A stretch of DNA of 12,123 nt. It comes from Anaerolineaceae bacterium (GTDB lineage Bacteria; Chloroflexota; Anaerolineae; Anaerolineales; Anaerolineaceae). A program made the translations under genes and the position numbers. The DNA lies in contig PMIV01000211.1 of the NCBI GenBank assembly GCA_003158355.1, positions 1-12,123 on the forward strand, read 5' to 3'. The notes beneath the pieces were generated by a model. It worked only from the letters and a program-made list of their open reading frames with translations. It was not told the DNA's origin and searched no databases. Shown here piece after piece: positions 1 through 6,749 of this stretch. Numbering within the stretch: position 1 is the first letter of the stretch; every line of letters starts with the position of its first letter.

Positions 1-775
1 CATTTACGTGCATGTCGATCACCAGCCTGGGACCGGCATATTCGGTCATAATGTGGTGAACCCGCAAGACACCCGGCACAGATTCGGCGGCTTTTACAAA
101 TTCCTTCACCTCTTCCATGCTGGCGCCTTTCCCCGTCAGGAAACCCAGGTTTTCTTTGCCGACTGAGTAAACCTGTTTAAAGATCCAGATGGCCACCAAA
201 AAACCGGCAATTGGATCGGCCAACGGGCTGACCAGAGAAGATAAAAGAACACCCACAAATGCCGTGACCGAGGTAAGCACATCGCTCAAATTATCCGTCG
301 CGGTGGCAGTCAGCGCCGGGCTGCGTAACTTTTTACCGATCCGGCTGATAGTAAAGAACATGACGGCTTTGATAGCAGCGCTGGCCAGCAATACAAACAT
401 GGGTAAGCCCAAAGTGATGGCCGCCCCCCCTGCAACATAACGAACATAAGAATTTCGCGCGGCTTCAAAACCGGCAAAGGCCATTGAAATAGTGACAATC
501 AACCCCACCAGGGGTTCGAAGCGGGCATGCCCCTGTGGATGCGAAAGATCCGGCGGCTGCGTGGCCATATACAGACCAACCACCATTAATAACGAGTAAA
601 CCACGTCCGAGATCGAATTGGCTGCGTCTGCATAAATAGCCGCACTATGAGTCAACCAAGCTACCAAACCCTTGGATAAAGCCAGGAGAAGATTACCTCC
701 CAGCGTAATGATCATGGCAGTTCGATACAGACGGTTTTGGTCTTTTTGTGGTGTGTAATCTCTAACCCAACGCAT
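1..775 (-). CDS. Cation diffusion facilitator (CDF) efflux transporter, Mn-like type, 3' end missing
   Basis: CDF proteins export divalent metal ions from the cytoplasm in exchange for protons and work as membrane dimers. Read on the minus strand from ATG 775-773, 258 codons stay open to the window edge, so the C-terminus is missing. The start follows a TTGAGGAG ribosome site 10 bases upstream. Family marks are HSAAIYADAANSISD in the second membrane segment, the loop HPQGHARFEPL (residues 79-89), and the cytoplasmic domain ending in LVIDMHV. The metal-site residues are N53/D57 (NSISD, segment 2) and D161/D165 (DNLSD, segment 5). NxxxD/DxxxD is the pattern I associate with manganese CDFs, while zinc pumps usually have HxxxD in segment 5. 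There is no His-rich loop. It differs clearly from the second CDF at 1950-2933. Family is very sure; the metal is inferred. Confidence 0.93.
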   Translation of the reverse strand, partial: MRWVRDYTPQKDQNRLYRTAMIITLGGNLLLALSKGLVAWLTHSAAIYADAANSISDVVYSLLMVVGLYMATQPPDLSHPQGHARFEPLVGLIVTISMAFAGFEAARNSYVRYVAGGAAITLGLPMFVLLASAAIKAVMFFTISRIGKKLRSPALTATATDNLSDVLTSVTAFVGVLLSSLVSPLADPIAGFLVAIWIFKQVYSVGKENLGFLTGKGASMEEVKEFVKAAESVPGVLRVHHIMTEYAGPRLVIDMHVN

Positions 776-784
776 TTTGTGTAA

Positions 785-917
785 CTCCTCAAGTTGCACC
801 TTTTAGAATAAAAAACCCCAAAAGCGGTCCCTTTCCAAATAGGGGCTGCACCTTTGAGGTTGTCGCGATCTTGCGGCATGAATGGGTCAGGCTGAGTGCT
901 CCGTCTGACCACAACCT
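785..917 (-). promoter_or_regulatory. Structured mRNA leader before the CDF gene, possible metal-responsive switch
   Basis: Read on the minus strand, AGGTTGT (917-911) pairs with ACAACCT (863-857) to close an element. This holds a 6-bp hairpin GGTCAG/CTGACC (910-905 with 890-885) and a small CGC/GCG hairpin. Behind it come CCCC...GGGG followed by six Ts (819-810), a weak terminator-like piece. CCTCAA (859-854), which overlaps the closing strand, can pair with TTGAGG (792-787) at the ribosome site, so the two pairings exclude each other. AAAGGTGCA occurs twice (855-847 and 803-795). I do not see the conserved GGGGAGUA core of the yybP-ykoY manganese riboswitch and cannot match another known class. 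The pairings are seen; a regulatory role is inferred. Confidence 0.35.
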
Positions 918-923
918 AATTTT

Positions 924-953
924 ATCATAAAAATTTACTACGTTTTCTGTCTT
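924..953 (-). promoter_or_regulatory. Putative promoter of the Mn-like CDF gene
   Basis: On the minus strand, AAGACA (953-948) and TATGAT (929-924) are 18 bases apart, a plausible sigma-70 pair. Transcription would start near 917. That gives a leader of about 140 bases in front of the CDF start codon, beginning just where the structured element at 785-917 begins. Confidence 0.5.
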
Positions 954-982
954 ATGGTAATATCAAATTAAGGAAATCAGCA

Positions 983-1939
983 ATGATAAAAAAGATCCTG
1001 CCATTTTTATTGTTTGCCAGCATTTTCTTGACCGCAGCAGTTCCGGCACAAACCATCGATCCGGGCTTGCAGGTCAACCAAATGGAGATCGATATTTGGC
1101 CTGAATATGACCAACCTGCCACCCTCGTCATCTATCACATCTCGTTCTCTTCTTTGACCAGTTTTCCTTCCAAAGTAAGTTTTAAGATCCCCGCTTCTGC
1201 CGGGGGCCCTTATAGTGTAGCCATGAAAGACCTGGACGGCCTGCTTTATGACCTGGAATATTCGGTCACTCCTGACGGCAGTTGGAATCGCATCGAATTC
1301 ATCACCTCTACCCCCGATATTCAATTGGAATTCTACGATCCCGTTACATTGGAATCAAGCAATAAGCATGCCTATTCTTTTCGCTGGATCAGCGATTACC
1401 CCGTAAACGATCTAAAACTGGTCGTACAAAAACCGAAATATGCCACCGGTATGACCATTCAGCCTGATTTCGGCAGCGGCGTGGTGAACTCAGATGATGG
1501 TCTGACGTATTACACTGCTGACGCCGGGAATATTAAATTGGGAGAGATTGTTAACATTTCACTCACTTACCCAAAAAACGGTTATGAATTAAGTGCCAGT
1601 ATTTTGCCTGTGAGAGCAGTTAATCCGCTTTCTCAAAAAACGTCCATTTGGGAAACAATCCTCGGGCTTTTTAAACCCATCTGGGATAACAGCAGTTTAC
1701 TCATCGCCGGCGGTCTTCTATTTGCAGGGATATTATTGCTATTACTGGTTTTTTTGCTTTCGACCCAAAAGAAATTCCCCCGAATCAACACATCCGAAAA
1801 CAGCGAATCCAATTTTCCCAAAAAGCGCTCGATCAACACATCAGAGACCCTCAATGTCTACTGCCATATCTGCGGTAAACGGGCCCATCCCGGCGATCTC
1901 TATTGCCGATCGTGCGGTTCCAAATTAATCTTACGCTGA
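983..1939 (+). CDS. Secreted-domain, single-span membrane protein with C-terminal zinc ribbon, function unknown
   Basis: The 318-residue product is not a family I can name. Residues 1-23 look like a signal peptide (KK, then a hydrophobic run, then VPAQT). Residues 24-235 form an extracytoplasmic, probably beta-rich domain. Residues 238-260 are a strongly hydrophobic membrane span. The cytoplasmic tail ends in a zinc ribbon: C294-x2-C297, then C308-x2-C311. The ATG at 983 is chosen because AAGGA lies 8 bases upstream and the signal peptide starts there. A possible weak promoter is TTTACT (934-939) and TAATAT (958-963) with 18 bases between. The gene diverges from the first CDF and converges on the second, with only 10 bp to the latter and no terminator between. 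The arrangement suggests an outside sensor or carbohydrate/protein-binding domain linked to an inside metal-bound knob, but no function can be assigned. Confidence 0.85.
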   Translation: MIKKILPFLLFASIFLTAAVPAQTIDPGLQVNQMEIDIWPEYDQPATLVIYHISFSSLTSFPSKVSFKIPASAGGPYSVAMKDLDGLLYDLEYSVTPDGSWNRIEFITSTPDIQLEFYDPVTLESSNKHAYSFRWISDYPVNDLKLVVQKPKYATGMTIQPDFGSGVVNSDDGLTYYTADAGNIKLGEIVNISLTYPKNGYELSASILPVRAVNPLSQKTSIWETILGLFKPIWDNSSLLIAGGLLFAGILLLLLVFLLSTQKKFPRINTSENSESNFPKKRSINTSETLNVYCHICGKRAHPGDLYCRSCGSKLILR

Positions 1940-1949
1940 TAAAAACTGG

Positions 1950-2933
1950 TTAGTTGCAATTGCACTGTCCATTTAGACACGGACATGCCTCAAACTGTAT
2001 GGTAGTATGTTCAATTTGATACTTTTCAGAAAGCAGGCCCTTGATCTCCTGCATCATGTGGGTCTGTTGAGCTTCCCCTGTTTCATCCAGAACAATGTGT
2101 GCGCTCAAAGCTATGGTGCCTGAGCAAATGCTCCACACATGCAGATCATGCACACCCGAAACATCTGGCAGGGCAGAAAGGTTTTCTTGTATCTTATGGA
2201 TGGAAAGCCCTTCGGGAACTCCCTCGACCAAAATATGCAGTGCACTGCGTAACACCCGGTAAGCACTGACAAGGATGATAACGCCGATCAAAATACTGAT
2301 CAACGGATCGATCCAGAGCAGCTTGGTGAATTGGATCAGGAGCGCTGCTAAAATGACACCGACTGAAGAAATAGCATCTCCAACCACGTGCAAGAAAGCA
2401 CTGTTCAAATTGATATCTTTTCGAACCGATTGCTGCCCCCGTGCTGGTGCAGATTCTATACCGTTCGCATGGTCGTGCTCTGTTTCGAGGGTATGTTCGT
2501 GCACGTGATCATGGTCATGTTCATGCCCGCCCAGAGTAAAGGCCACCACCACATTTACCACCAAACCGATAACGGCAATGATCAACATTTCCATACTGTG
2601 AATCGCCACCGGATGATTCCAACGGTTAACCGCTTCCACCCAAATTCCAATGGCAATGACGAGCAGGGTAATACCATTGATAAGCGCGGCAAAAACTTCC
2701 AGTCGGTGCCAGCCAAAACTGTGGCGGTCATCTGCCGGCATTGATGATAAGCGCAGCGCCAGTAAACTCAACCCCAGTGCAAACAAATCCATGAATACAT
2801 GAGCGGCATCAGAAAGAAGCGCTAATGAACCCGAAACCAGGCCGCCGATAACTTCAGCGACCAAGATCAGAGCAGTAAATATCATTGACCAAACAAAACG
2901 GCGTTGTATACCCGCATTTTCATGTGCAAGCAT
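1950..2933 (-). CDS. Cation diffusion facilitator, zinc-type (CzcD/ZitB-like) efflux transporter
   Basis: This 327-residue inner-membrane antiporter probably exports Zn(II), perhaps also Cd(II) or Co(II). Six membrane segments are visible. Metal-site residues are H45/D49 in segment 2 (HVFMD) and H182/D186 in segment 5 (HVVGD), the HxxxD/HxxxD pattern of zinc CDFs. A His-rich cytoplasmic loop at 137-155 (H at 137, 139, 141, 143, 145, 147, 153, 155) lies between segments 4 and 5, as in CzcD and ZitB. The C-terminal domain ends with an extra Cys cluster, C317, C319, C324 and C326, which could bind metal. The start is preceded by AAAGGA about 9 bases upstream. It lies 59 bp behind the phosphatase gene, with its own promoter in the gap. 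Confidence 0.95.
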   Translation of the reverse strand: MLAHENAGIQRRFVWSMIFTALILVAEVIGGLVSGSLALLSDAAHVFMDLFALGLSLLALRLSSMPADDRHSFGWHRLEVFAALINGITLLVIAIGIWVEAVNRWNHPVAIHSMEMLIIAVIGLVVNVVVAFTLGGHEHDHDHVHEHTLETEHDHANGIESAPARGQQSVRKDINLNSAFLHVVGDAISSVGVILAALLIQFTKLLWIDPLISILIGVIILVSAYRVLRSALHILVEGVPEGLSIHKIQENLSALPDVSGVHDLHVWSICSGTIALSAHIVLDETGEAQQTHMMQEIKGLLSEKYQIEHTTIQFEACPCLNGQCNCN

Positions 2934-2955
2934 TTTTGTGATTCCTTTAACAATG

Positions 2956-2997
2956 ATTATACCGCGTCTGAAGAAAATACTAATGTAATATATTAGT
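2956..2997 (-). promoter_or_regulatory. Promoter with palindrome in front of the zinc-type CDF gene
   Basis: On the minus strand a perfect TATAAT (2961-2956) is followed 17 bases upstream by ATTAGT (2984-2979), or 16 bases upstream by TTAGTA. The inverted repeat ACTAAT-N7-ATTAGT (2979-2997) covers this -35 and also includes the stop codon of the upstream phosphatase gene. A repressor bound there would block the promoter. No regulator for it is visible nearby. Confidence 0.5.
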
Positions 2998-3760
2998 CTG
3001 CACTAACTTCAATATCTGCTACTGAATCGAGAATCTTGCCGGGACGGTATGGATAGCGTTCGACATCTGCAATGGTCGAGACACCGCTCAAAACCAGGAT
3101 GGTTTCCAGACCACTCATTACCCCCGCAACTACGTCAGTATCCATGCGGTCACCCACCATGACGGTATTTTCGGAATGTACACCCAGATAACGCATGGCA
3201 CTGCGCATCATCAGGGGATTGGGTTTGCCCACGAAGAACGGCGCCCTGCCGGTGGCTTTCTCGATCAAAGCCGCCATCGCCCCGGTAGCCGGCACGATCC
3301 CGGATTCCAAGGGACCGGTCGCATCTGGGTTGGTGGCAATGAAAAGCGCGCCGTCATTGATGAGACGAATGGCGCGAGTGACCTGCTCGAAATTATAAGT
3401 GTTCACCTCACCCAAAACCACGTAATCAGGGTCGGTATCTGTTTGTACATAGCCTACTTCGTGCAGCGCCTGGGTAAGACCCACATCACCGATAACAAAA
3501 GCCGTTCCATTTGGGCGTTGGCTTTGCAAAAAGCGTGCGGTGGCAATTGCCGAGGTGAAAATATTTTCAGCAGAAACATTCAAACCAGACATTCTCAGTC
3601 TGTGTTCCAGATCGCGCTGCGTGTACAGAGGGTTATTCGTTAATACGAGATACTTGGTCTTGGTCGTATTCAGGCGATCAATAAATTTATCAGCACCCGG
3701 GATCAGGGCTTTCCCTTTCACCAGTACGCCGTCCATATCGATCAAATAGTTCTTTTGCAT
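2993..3760 (-). CDS. HAD superfamily phosphatase, subfamily IIA (NagD-like)
   Basis: This 255-residue cytoplasmic hydrolase should remove phosphate from small substrates such as nucleotides or sugar phosphates via a phospho-aspartate. Motif I is D8-M-D10-G-V-L at the very N-terminus. Motif II is T41 in LVLTNN, motif III is K179 in VGKPNP, and motif IV is GDRMDTD with D204 and D209. The cap domain sits between motifs II and III, as in type C2 HADs. Length fits NagD proteins. The frame is open upstream to 3955, but the start at 3760 is preferred: AAGGAAA lies 8 bases before it and the active-site motif follows at once, while the upstream residues look like translated leader. The natural substrate cannot be read from sequence. 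Confidence 0.92.
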   Translation of the reverse strand: MQKNYLIDMDGVLVKGKALIPGADKFIDRLNTTKTKYLVLTNNPLYTQRDLEHRLRMSGLNVSAENIFTSAIATARFLQSQRPNGTAFVIGDVGLTQALHEVGYVQTDTDPDYVVLGEVNTYNFEQVTRAIRLINDGALFIATNPDATGPLESGIVPATGAMAALIEKATGRAPFFVGKPNPLMMRSAMRYLGVHSENTVMVGDRMDTDVVAGVMSGLETILVLSGVSTIADVERYPYRPGKILDSVADIEVSAD

Positions 3761-3789
3761 AATTATTTCCTTTTTCATCATAATAATTG

Positions 3790-3840
3790 ATTCTAGCATG
3801 AATTTCCAAAGCAGTTTGCAGAAATCAGTTCTTGCAAACT
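3790..3840 (-). promoter_or_regulatory. Extended -10 promoter and inverted repeat before the HAD phosphatase
   Basis: On the minus strand TGCTAGAAT (3798-3790) is an extended -10 box about 30 bases before the start codon. Just upstream lies the perfect 8-bp inverted repeat AGTTTGCA-N12-TGCAAACT (3813-3840). Its first arm coincides with the expected -35 position. It may be an operator for an unidentified dimeric regulator. Confidence 0.45.
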
Positions 3841-3907
3841 CTGCCTTTTTGAAACATCTTACCAGCAATAAAGATCTGTCGCGCGTAACCTCATGAATGA
3901 AATCGGG

Positions 3908-3913
3908 TATAAT
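3908..3913 (+). promoter_or_regulatory. Putative -10 box of the sortase gene
   Basis: TATAAT matches the consensus exactly and lies 36 bases before the GTG start of the sortase gene. No good -35 box is found 16-18 bases upstream, so this rests on the -10 and position alone. Confidence 0.35.
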
Positions 3914-3948
3914 CATAGCCGGATACTTCCGGCAGAAAGAGGATACCC

Positions 3949-4854
3949 GTGCCACGGCAACGTTCGGCCAAAGACCTTTCGGTAGATGAACTGCGTCAAT
4001 TGTTGGTTGAAAAAAACCGCAAGAACCGCGAAGCCCGCATCGATGCCTATCGTCGCAGTGGACGTGTCATCCCGGTTGAGGTTGAAACAAGTGAAAACGA
4101 AGCGGATATATTTGAGGGAGGCGAGCCAGCTTCGCCCGCTAATAATCATCGCCGCGGACGCGACCGCAAACGGATAAACCTGGACCGGTTTTTATTGGCG
4201 GTCGAAATATTGGCGATGGTTGGGGTGGCTGTCATCCTCATTTACGGCATTAATTTGCTGAATACCCTCAATCACCAGTTTTCCGAAACGAACACTCTGC
4301 CAACCATGACCCCGACGGCCCTGATCACTGCGGTGGTTTTACCAAGCGGTCATACTCCTCCGGTAAACGGAGCGGAAGTAACCTTTAATGAAGCAGAAAT
4401 TCCGGAACACCTGCGTCCCCTGATGCAAAGCCTGGCGAACATCCCGGCACCCACTGCCAGTCCGCAGCAAGCCATCCGCATGCAGATCCCGGCAATCAGC
4501 GTGGATGAGTCGGTCGTGCAAGGCGACGGCTGGGAGCAATTAAAGAAAGGCATCGGACAGCACATTGGCAGCGCCGATCCCGGACAAAATGGAAATTTGG
4601 TTGTTTCCGCGCATAACGATATTTTCGGCGAGATCTTTCGCGACCTCGACAAGCTAAAAAGCGGCGACCAAATTGTGGTTTATACGGCTGCGAGGGCGTA
4701 TACTTACGTAGTGGCAAACACAGAAATAGTCGACCCGACCCGGGTGGACGTGATGGAAACCACTTCAAACCCGGCATTAACCCTGATCTCGTGTTACCCC
4801 TACCGGGTGGATAACAAACGAATTGTTATTAAGGCAACACTGCTCAGTAATTAA
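3949..4854 (+). CDS. Sortase, class D-like transpeptidase
   Basis: Sortases are membrane-anchored cysteine transpeptidases that cut a sorting signal and attach proteins to the cell surface or to each other. The 301-residue product has a long charged cytoplasmic N-terminus (1-80, many K/R/E), one membrane span (81-103), a Thr/Pro-rich linker and a C-terminal sortase barrel from about residue 175. The catalytic His is H222 in SAHND, the Cys is C282 in TLISCYPY, and the Arg is R291, with R286 as a less likely choice. TLxxCYP is typical of class D. The start is GTG at 3949, with AAAGAGG 7 bases upstream. The N-terminal tail is longer than usual for sortases. No LPxTG-like substrate gene is seen in the window. 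The next gene, 31 bp downstream, is probably co-transcribed. Confidence 0.9.
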   Translation: MPRQRSAKDLSVDELRQLLVEKNRKNREARIDAYRRSGRVIPVEVETSENEADIFEGGEPASPANNHRRGRDRKRINLDRFLLAVEILAMVGVAVILIYGINLLNTLNHQFSETNTLPTMTPTALITAVVLPSGHTPPVNGAEVTFNEAEIPEHLRPLMQSLANIPAPTASPQQAIRMQIPAISVDESVVQGDGWEQLKKGIGQHIGSADPGQNGNLVVSAHNDIFGEIFRDLDKLKSGDQIVVYTAARAYTYVVANTEIVDPTRVDVMETTSNPALTLISCYPYRVDNKRIVIKATLLSN

Positions 4855-4885
4855 GTTGGTACACACTTCTCCAAGGAGAGTTTCA

Positions 4886-5092
4886 ATGGCAAATAAATCT
4901 AAAAGTCGCTCAGTTTCATCCACCACCGTTTCCGCTCCAGTGGCAGTCAGCACCCCAAAAACAGGGAGCCGAGCTTTCACCAATGAGTTCAAGCCTGACT
5001 ATACTCCTGTCAAGCAAGATCTTAAACGGATTGCCTACCTGGCGGGAACATTTATTGTTATTTTAATTGTCCTTACGTTCTTCTTACGCTAG
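4886..5092 (+). CDS. Small single-span membrane protein of unknown function
   Basis: The 68-residue product has a Ser/Thr/Lys-rich N-terminal half and a conserved-looking middle (EFKPDYTPVKQDLKRI). The C-terminal hydrophobic segment of about 20 residues ends directly in FFLR. The positive KR before the span suggests that the N-terminus stays inside the cell. The ATG at 4886 has AAGGAGAG 5-12 bases upstream, much better than the upstream in-frame start at 4823, which lies inside the sortase gene. It follows the sortase by 31 bp in the same direction, so a link to sortase or envelope function is possible. I do not recognise the family. Confidence 0.75.
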   Translation: MANKSKSRSVSSTTVSAPVAVSTPKTGSRAFTNEFKPDYTPVKQDLKRIAYLAGTFIVILIVLTFFLR

Positions 5093-5099
5093 ATATCAC

Positions 5100-5128
5100 C
5101 CCGGCATTTCATTGACCGGGAGAATTTT
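5100..5128 (+). terminator. Weak terminator-like hairpin before the aminotransferase
   Basis: CCCGG (5100-5104) and CCGGG (5116-5120) form a 5-bp GC stem with an 11-base loop, followed by AGAATTTTT. The stem is short and the T-run is offset, so it may only attenuate transcription between the small membrane protein and the aminotransferase. Confidence 0.3.
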
Positions 5129-5153
5129 TACAGTTTAATTTAAGGAGAAGCTC

Positions 5154-6221
5154 ATGTCCCATATGTTTGTACCGGGTCCTGTTGATGTGGCTCCGGAGGT
5201 GTTGGCTGCACAAACAAGGCCAATGCTCCCGCACCGCAGCAAAGAATTTGAAGAACTCTTTCGTAGAAACGAAGAAAGAGCCAAGCAAGTTTTCTTCACT
5301 AAAAATCGTCTTTTCCAGGGCGCCTGTTCTGGATCTGGCATGCAAGAAGCGGGTATTCGCAATTTTGTTCAGGAAAGCGTCCTTTCCTGCGTCAACGGTG
5401 CATTTGCCCAACGCTGGAATGATGTAGCCATTTCCAACGGCAAACAGGCCGATAAATTGGAAGTCGATTTTGGCGAAGCCATCACTCCTGATATGCTGCG
5501 AGATGCCCTCAAGAAAAAACATTACGAAGCTGTCACCATCATCCACAACGAAACCTCCACCGGCGTGCAAAATCCGGTCGAAGAATTATGCCAGGTACTT
5601 CACGAAACCAGCCCGGATACGCTCATCCTGGTGGATGCAGTTTCTTCGCTGGCCGGCGTAAAGATCGATATGGATGCCCTGGGTATCGACTTTTTGCTCA
5701 CAAGTTCGCAAAAATGTCTGGCATTACCCCCTGGTCTGGCACTGGCTGCGGCTTCTGATCGCGCTATGAAAAAAGCTGAATCCGTTACCAACCGCGGTTG
5801 GTATTTTGACCTGCTGCTGATGGATAAGCACCGCATCAAAGATTCCACCCCTATGACCCCGGCCATGTCGCTCATTTACGCGCTGGATGTTCAGTTGGAC
5901 CGCATTCTGGAAGAAGGGCTGGAAAACCGTTTTAACCGCCATACCGCCATGTCCAATAAAGTTCAAGATTGGTGCTCGGCACACGGCATGCAGCCGCTGG
6001 CAAAAGCAGACTACCGCTCTCACACTGTGGTCACCGTCAAGAATGAACTTAAATGGGATATCAGCGCTCTCAACAAGTTCTTAATGACCCGCGGTATGCG
6101 CATCGCCAACGGCTATGGCAAACTCAAAGACCTGACCTTCCGCGTCGCGACCATGGGCGAAACTTCCTTGTCTGATGTGGATATGCTATTGAATGGCTTT
6201 GGCGATTTCATGAAGCAGTAA
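5154..6221 (+). CDS. Class V PLP-dependent aminotransferase (alanine/serine-glyoxylate type)
   Basis: This 355-residue cytoplasmic fold-type I enzyme transfers amino groups using pyridoxal phosphate. The class V pattern is clear. It opens with VPGPVDV and has a Gly-rich phosphate-binding site at SGSGM (59-63). HNETSTGV follows at 131-138, then D161 in LVDAVSSLAG, which contacts the pyridine nitrogen. The Schiff-base lysine is K187 in SSQKCL. HNETSTG followed by VDxVSSLxG is typical of alanine-glyoxylate and serine-pyruvate aminotransferases. Related enzymes include phosphoserine, aspartate and aminoethylphosphonate aminotransferases, so the substrate pair is not certain. The start is set by AAGGAG 8 bases before ATG 5154. 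No photorespiratory or serine-pathway partner is next to it. A strong terminator follows. Confidence 0.93.
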   Translation: MSHMFVPGPVDVAPEVLAAQTRPMLPHRSKEFEELFRRNEERAKQVFFTKNRLFQGACSGSGMQEAGIRNFVQESVLSCVNGAFAQRWNDVAISNGKQADKLEVDFGEAITPDMLRDALKKKHYEAVTIIHNETSTGVQNPVEELCQVLHETSPDTLILVDAVSSLAGVKIDMDALGIDFLLTSSQKCLALPPGLALAAASDRAMKKAESVTNRGWYFDLLLMDKHRIKDSTPMTPAMSLIYALDVQLDRILEEGLENRFNRHTAMSNKVQDWCSAHGMQPLAKADYRSHTVVTVKNELKWDISALNKFLMTRGMRIANGYGKLKDLTFRVATMGETSLSDVDMLLNGFGDFMKQ

Positions 6222-6236
6222 TTCTAGTTGATTTTT

Positions 6237-6277
6237 AAAAACAGATCGGAGGAAACTCATTTCCGATCTGTTTTTTT
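6237..6277 (+). terminator. Rho-independent terminator after the aminotransferase
   Basis: ACAGATCGGA (6241-6250) pairs fully with TCCGATCTGT (6262-6271), and a run of Ts follows. The A-run before the stem extends pairing into the T-run and could let it also work on the other strand. Confidence 0.92.
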
Positions 6278-6304
6278 ATCCTCCAATTAAATTCCCGATT
6301 TGAA

Positions 6305-6333
6305 TTGACGTGTACGCCGCAGCGTGATAGAAT
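6305..6333 (+). promoter_or_regulatory. Promoter of tRNA-Lys
   Basis: TTGACG (6305-6310) and TAGAAT (6328-6333) are 17 bases apart, each one base off the sigma-70 consensus. The predicted start near 6340 lies about 10 bases before the mature tRNA 5' end, a usual layout for a single tRNA gene. Confidence 0.75.
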
Positions 6334-6350
6334 GTACCCCGTCCTTTGAT

Positions 6351-6422
6351 GGGCGCGTAGCTCAATGGTAGAGCAGTGGCCTTTTAAGCCATTGGTTAAG
6401 GGTTCGAGCCCCTTCGCGCTCA
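6351..6422 (+). tRNA. tRNA-Lys (anticodon UUU)
   Basis: The 72-base sequence folds as a full cloverleaf. The acceptor stem is GGGCGCG with CGCGCTC (one G-U pair). The D arm is GCTC/GAGC and the anticodon stem GTGGC/GCCAT, with loop CTTTTAA placing TTT at 6383-6385. The variable loop has five bases, and the T arm is AAGGG/CCCTT with loop TTCGAGC. The discriminator is A6422. CCA is not encoded. Pieces of its 3' half are repeated downstream. Confidence 0.97.
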
Positions 6423-6633
6423 CTTTTGTTTTAATAATCACCGCGAATAAATTTCCCATCATGAATAATCTATATAAAACATTGCGAAGCACCCTTTAGG
6501 GTCGCGCTCACTTTTGTTTTAAATCTTTATATTGGTTTAGTCCCCACAGGGGGGACAGGTGTACCCCATTCGGGGTATGCATCCGAGCCCCTTCGCGAAG
6601 CACCCTTTACTGTCGCACTCTTTTTTGTTTTTA
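6414..6633 (+). repeat. Degenerate repeats derived from the 3' end of tRNA-Lys
   Basis: The last 9 bases of the tRNA plus 12 bases of its flank (6414-6434) recur exactly at 6502-6522. A third copy at 6613-6633 matches at 17 of 21 bases. A second block of 15 bases, beginning GCGAAGCACCC, stands before copies two and three (6484-6498 and 6595-6609). A third block, CGAGCCCCTTCGCG of the tRNA T-arm and acceptor (6405-6418), recurs exactly at 6584-6597. Copies two and three lack the D and anticodon arms, so they are not tRNA genes. Such 3'-end copies are what site-specific integration at a tRNA or local duplication leaves behind, but no integrase is in the window. No gene is supported in 6423-6749. 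Confidence 0.8.
6540..6580 (+). other. Pair of GC-rich hairpins inside the tRNA-derived repeats
   Basis: GTCCCC-ACAGG-GGGGAC (6540-6556) is followed by TACCCC-ATTC-GGGGTA (6562-6577). The second stem can grow to nine pairs with G-U wobbles (6559-6580). Neither is followed by a T-tract, so they are not standard terminators. Their role is unknown. They lie between the second and third tRNA-tail copies. Confidence 0.5.
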
Positions 6634-6749
6634 TACTCCCATCTCAGAAAGCAAATTAACCCGCCGCAATAAATCTCTACAATTCATCAATCAAAATCGA
6701 GTAAAATTAGAAACAAAGCCATAATCCACCATTCAGGAAGCACAATATT

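Noticed and set aside
785..917. Known yybP-ykoY (manganese) or NiCo riboswitch before the CDF gene
   Set aside because: I cannot find the conserved core sequences of either class, so only an unnamed structured leader is reported.
3761..3955. N-terminal extension of the HAD phosphatase up to an ATG at 3955
   Set aside because: The extra residues lack family similarity and run through the promoter and inverted repeat. The start at 3760 has a good ribosome site and puts the DxD motif at the N-terminus as in NagD proteins.
4496..4777. Long open frame on the minus strand inside the sortase gene
   Set aside because: It lies wholly opposite a well-supported gene, has no ribosome site or recognisable domain, and is rich in Arg/Pro/Ser as expected of an antisense shadow.
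5109..5570. 153-codon open frame on the minus strand opposite the aminotransferase
   Set aside because: The aminotransferase on the plus strand has all catalytic residues. The reverse frame shows no family feature and no promoter.
6480..6633. Second and third tRNA-Lys genes
   Set aside because: Only acceptor and T-arm pieces are present. D arm and anticodon arm are missing, so these are remnants.
6423..6749. CRISPR array in the repeat zone behind tRNA-Lys
   Set aside because: The repeats are few, unequal in spacing and derived from the tRNA tail. No regular spacers or cas genes are present.
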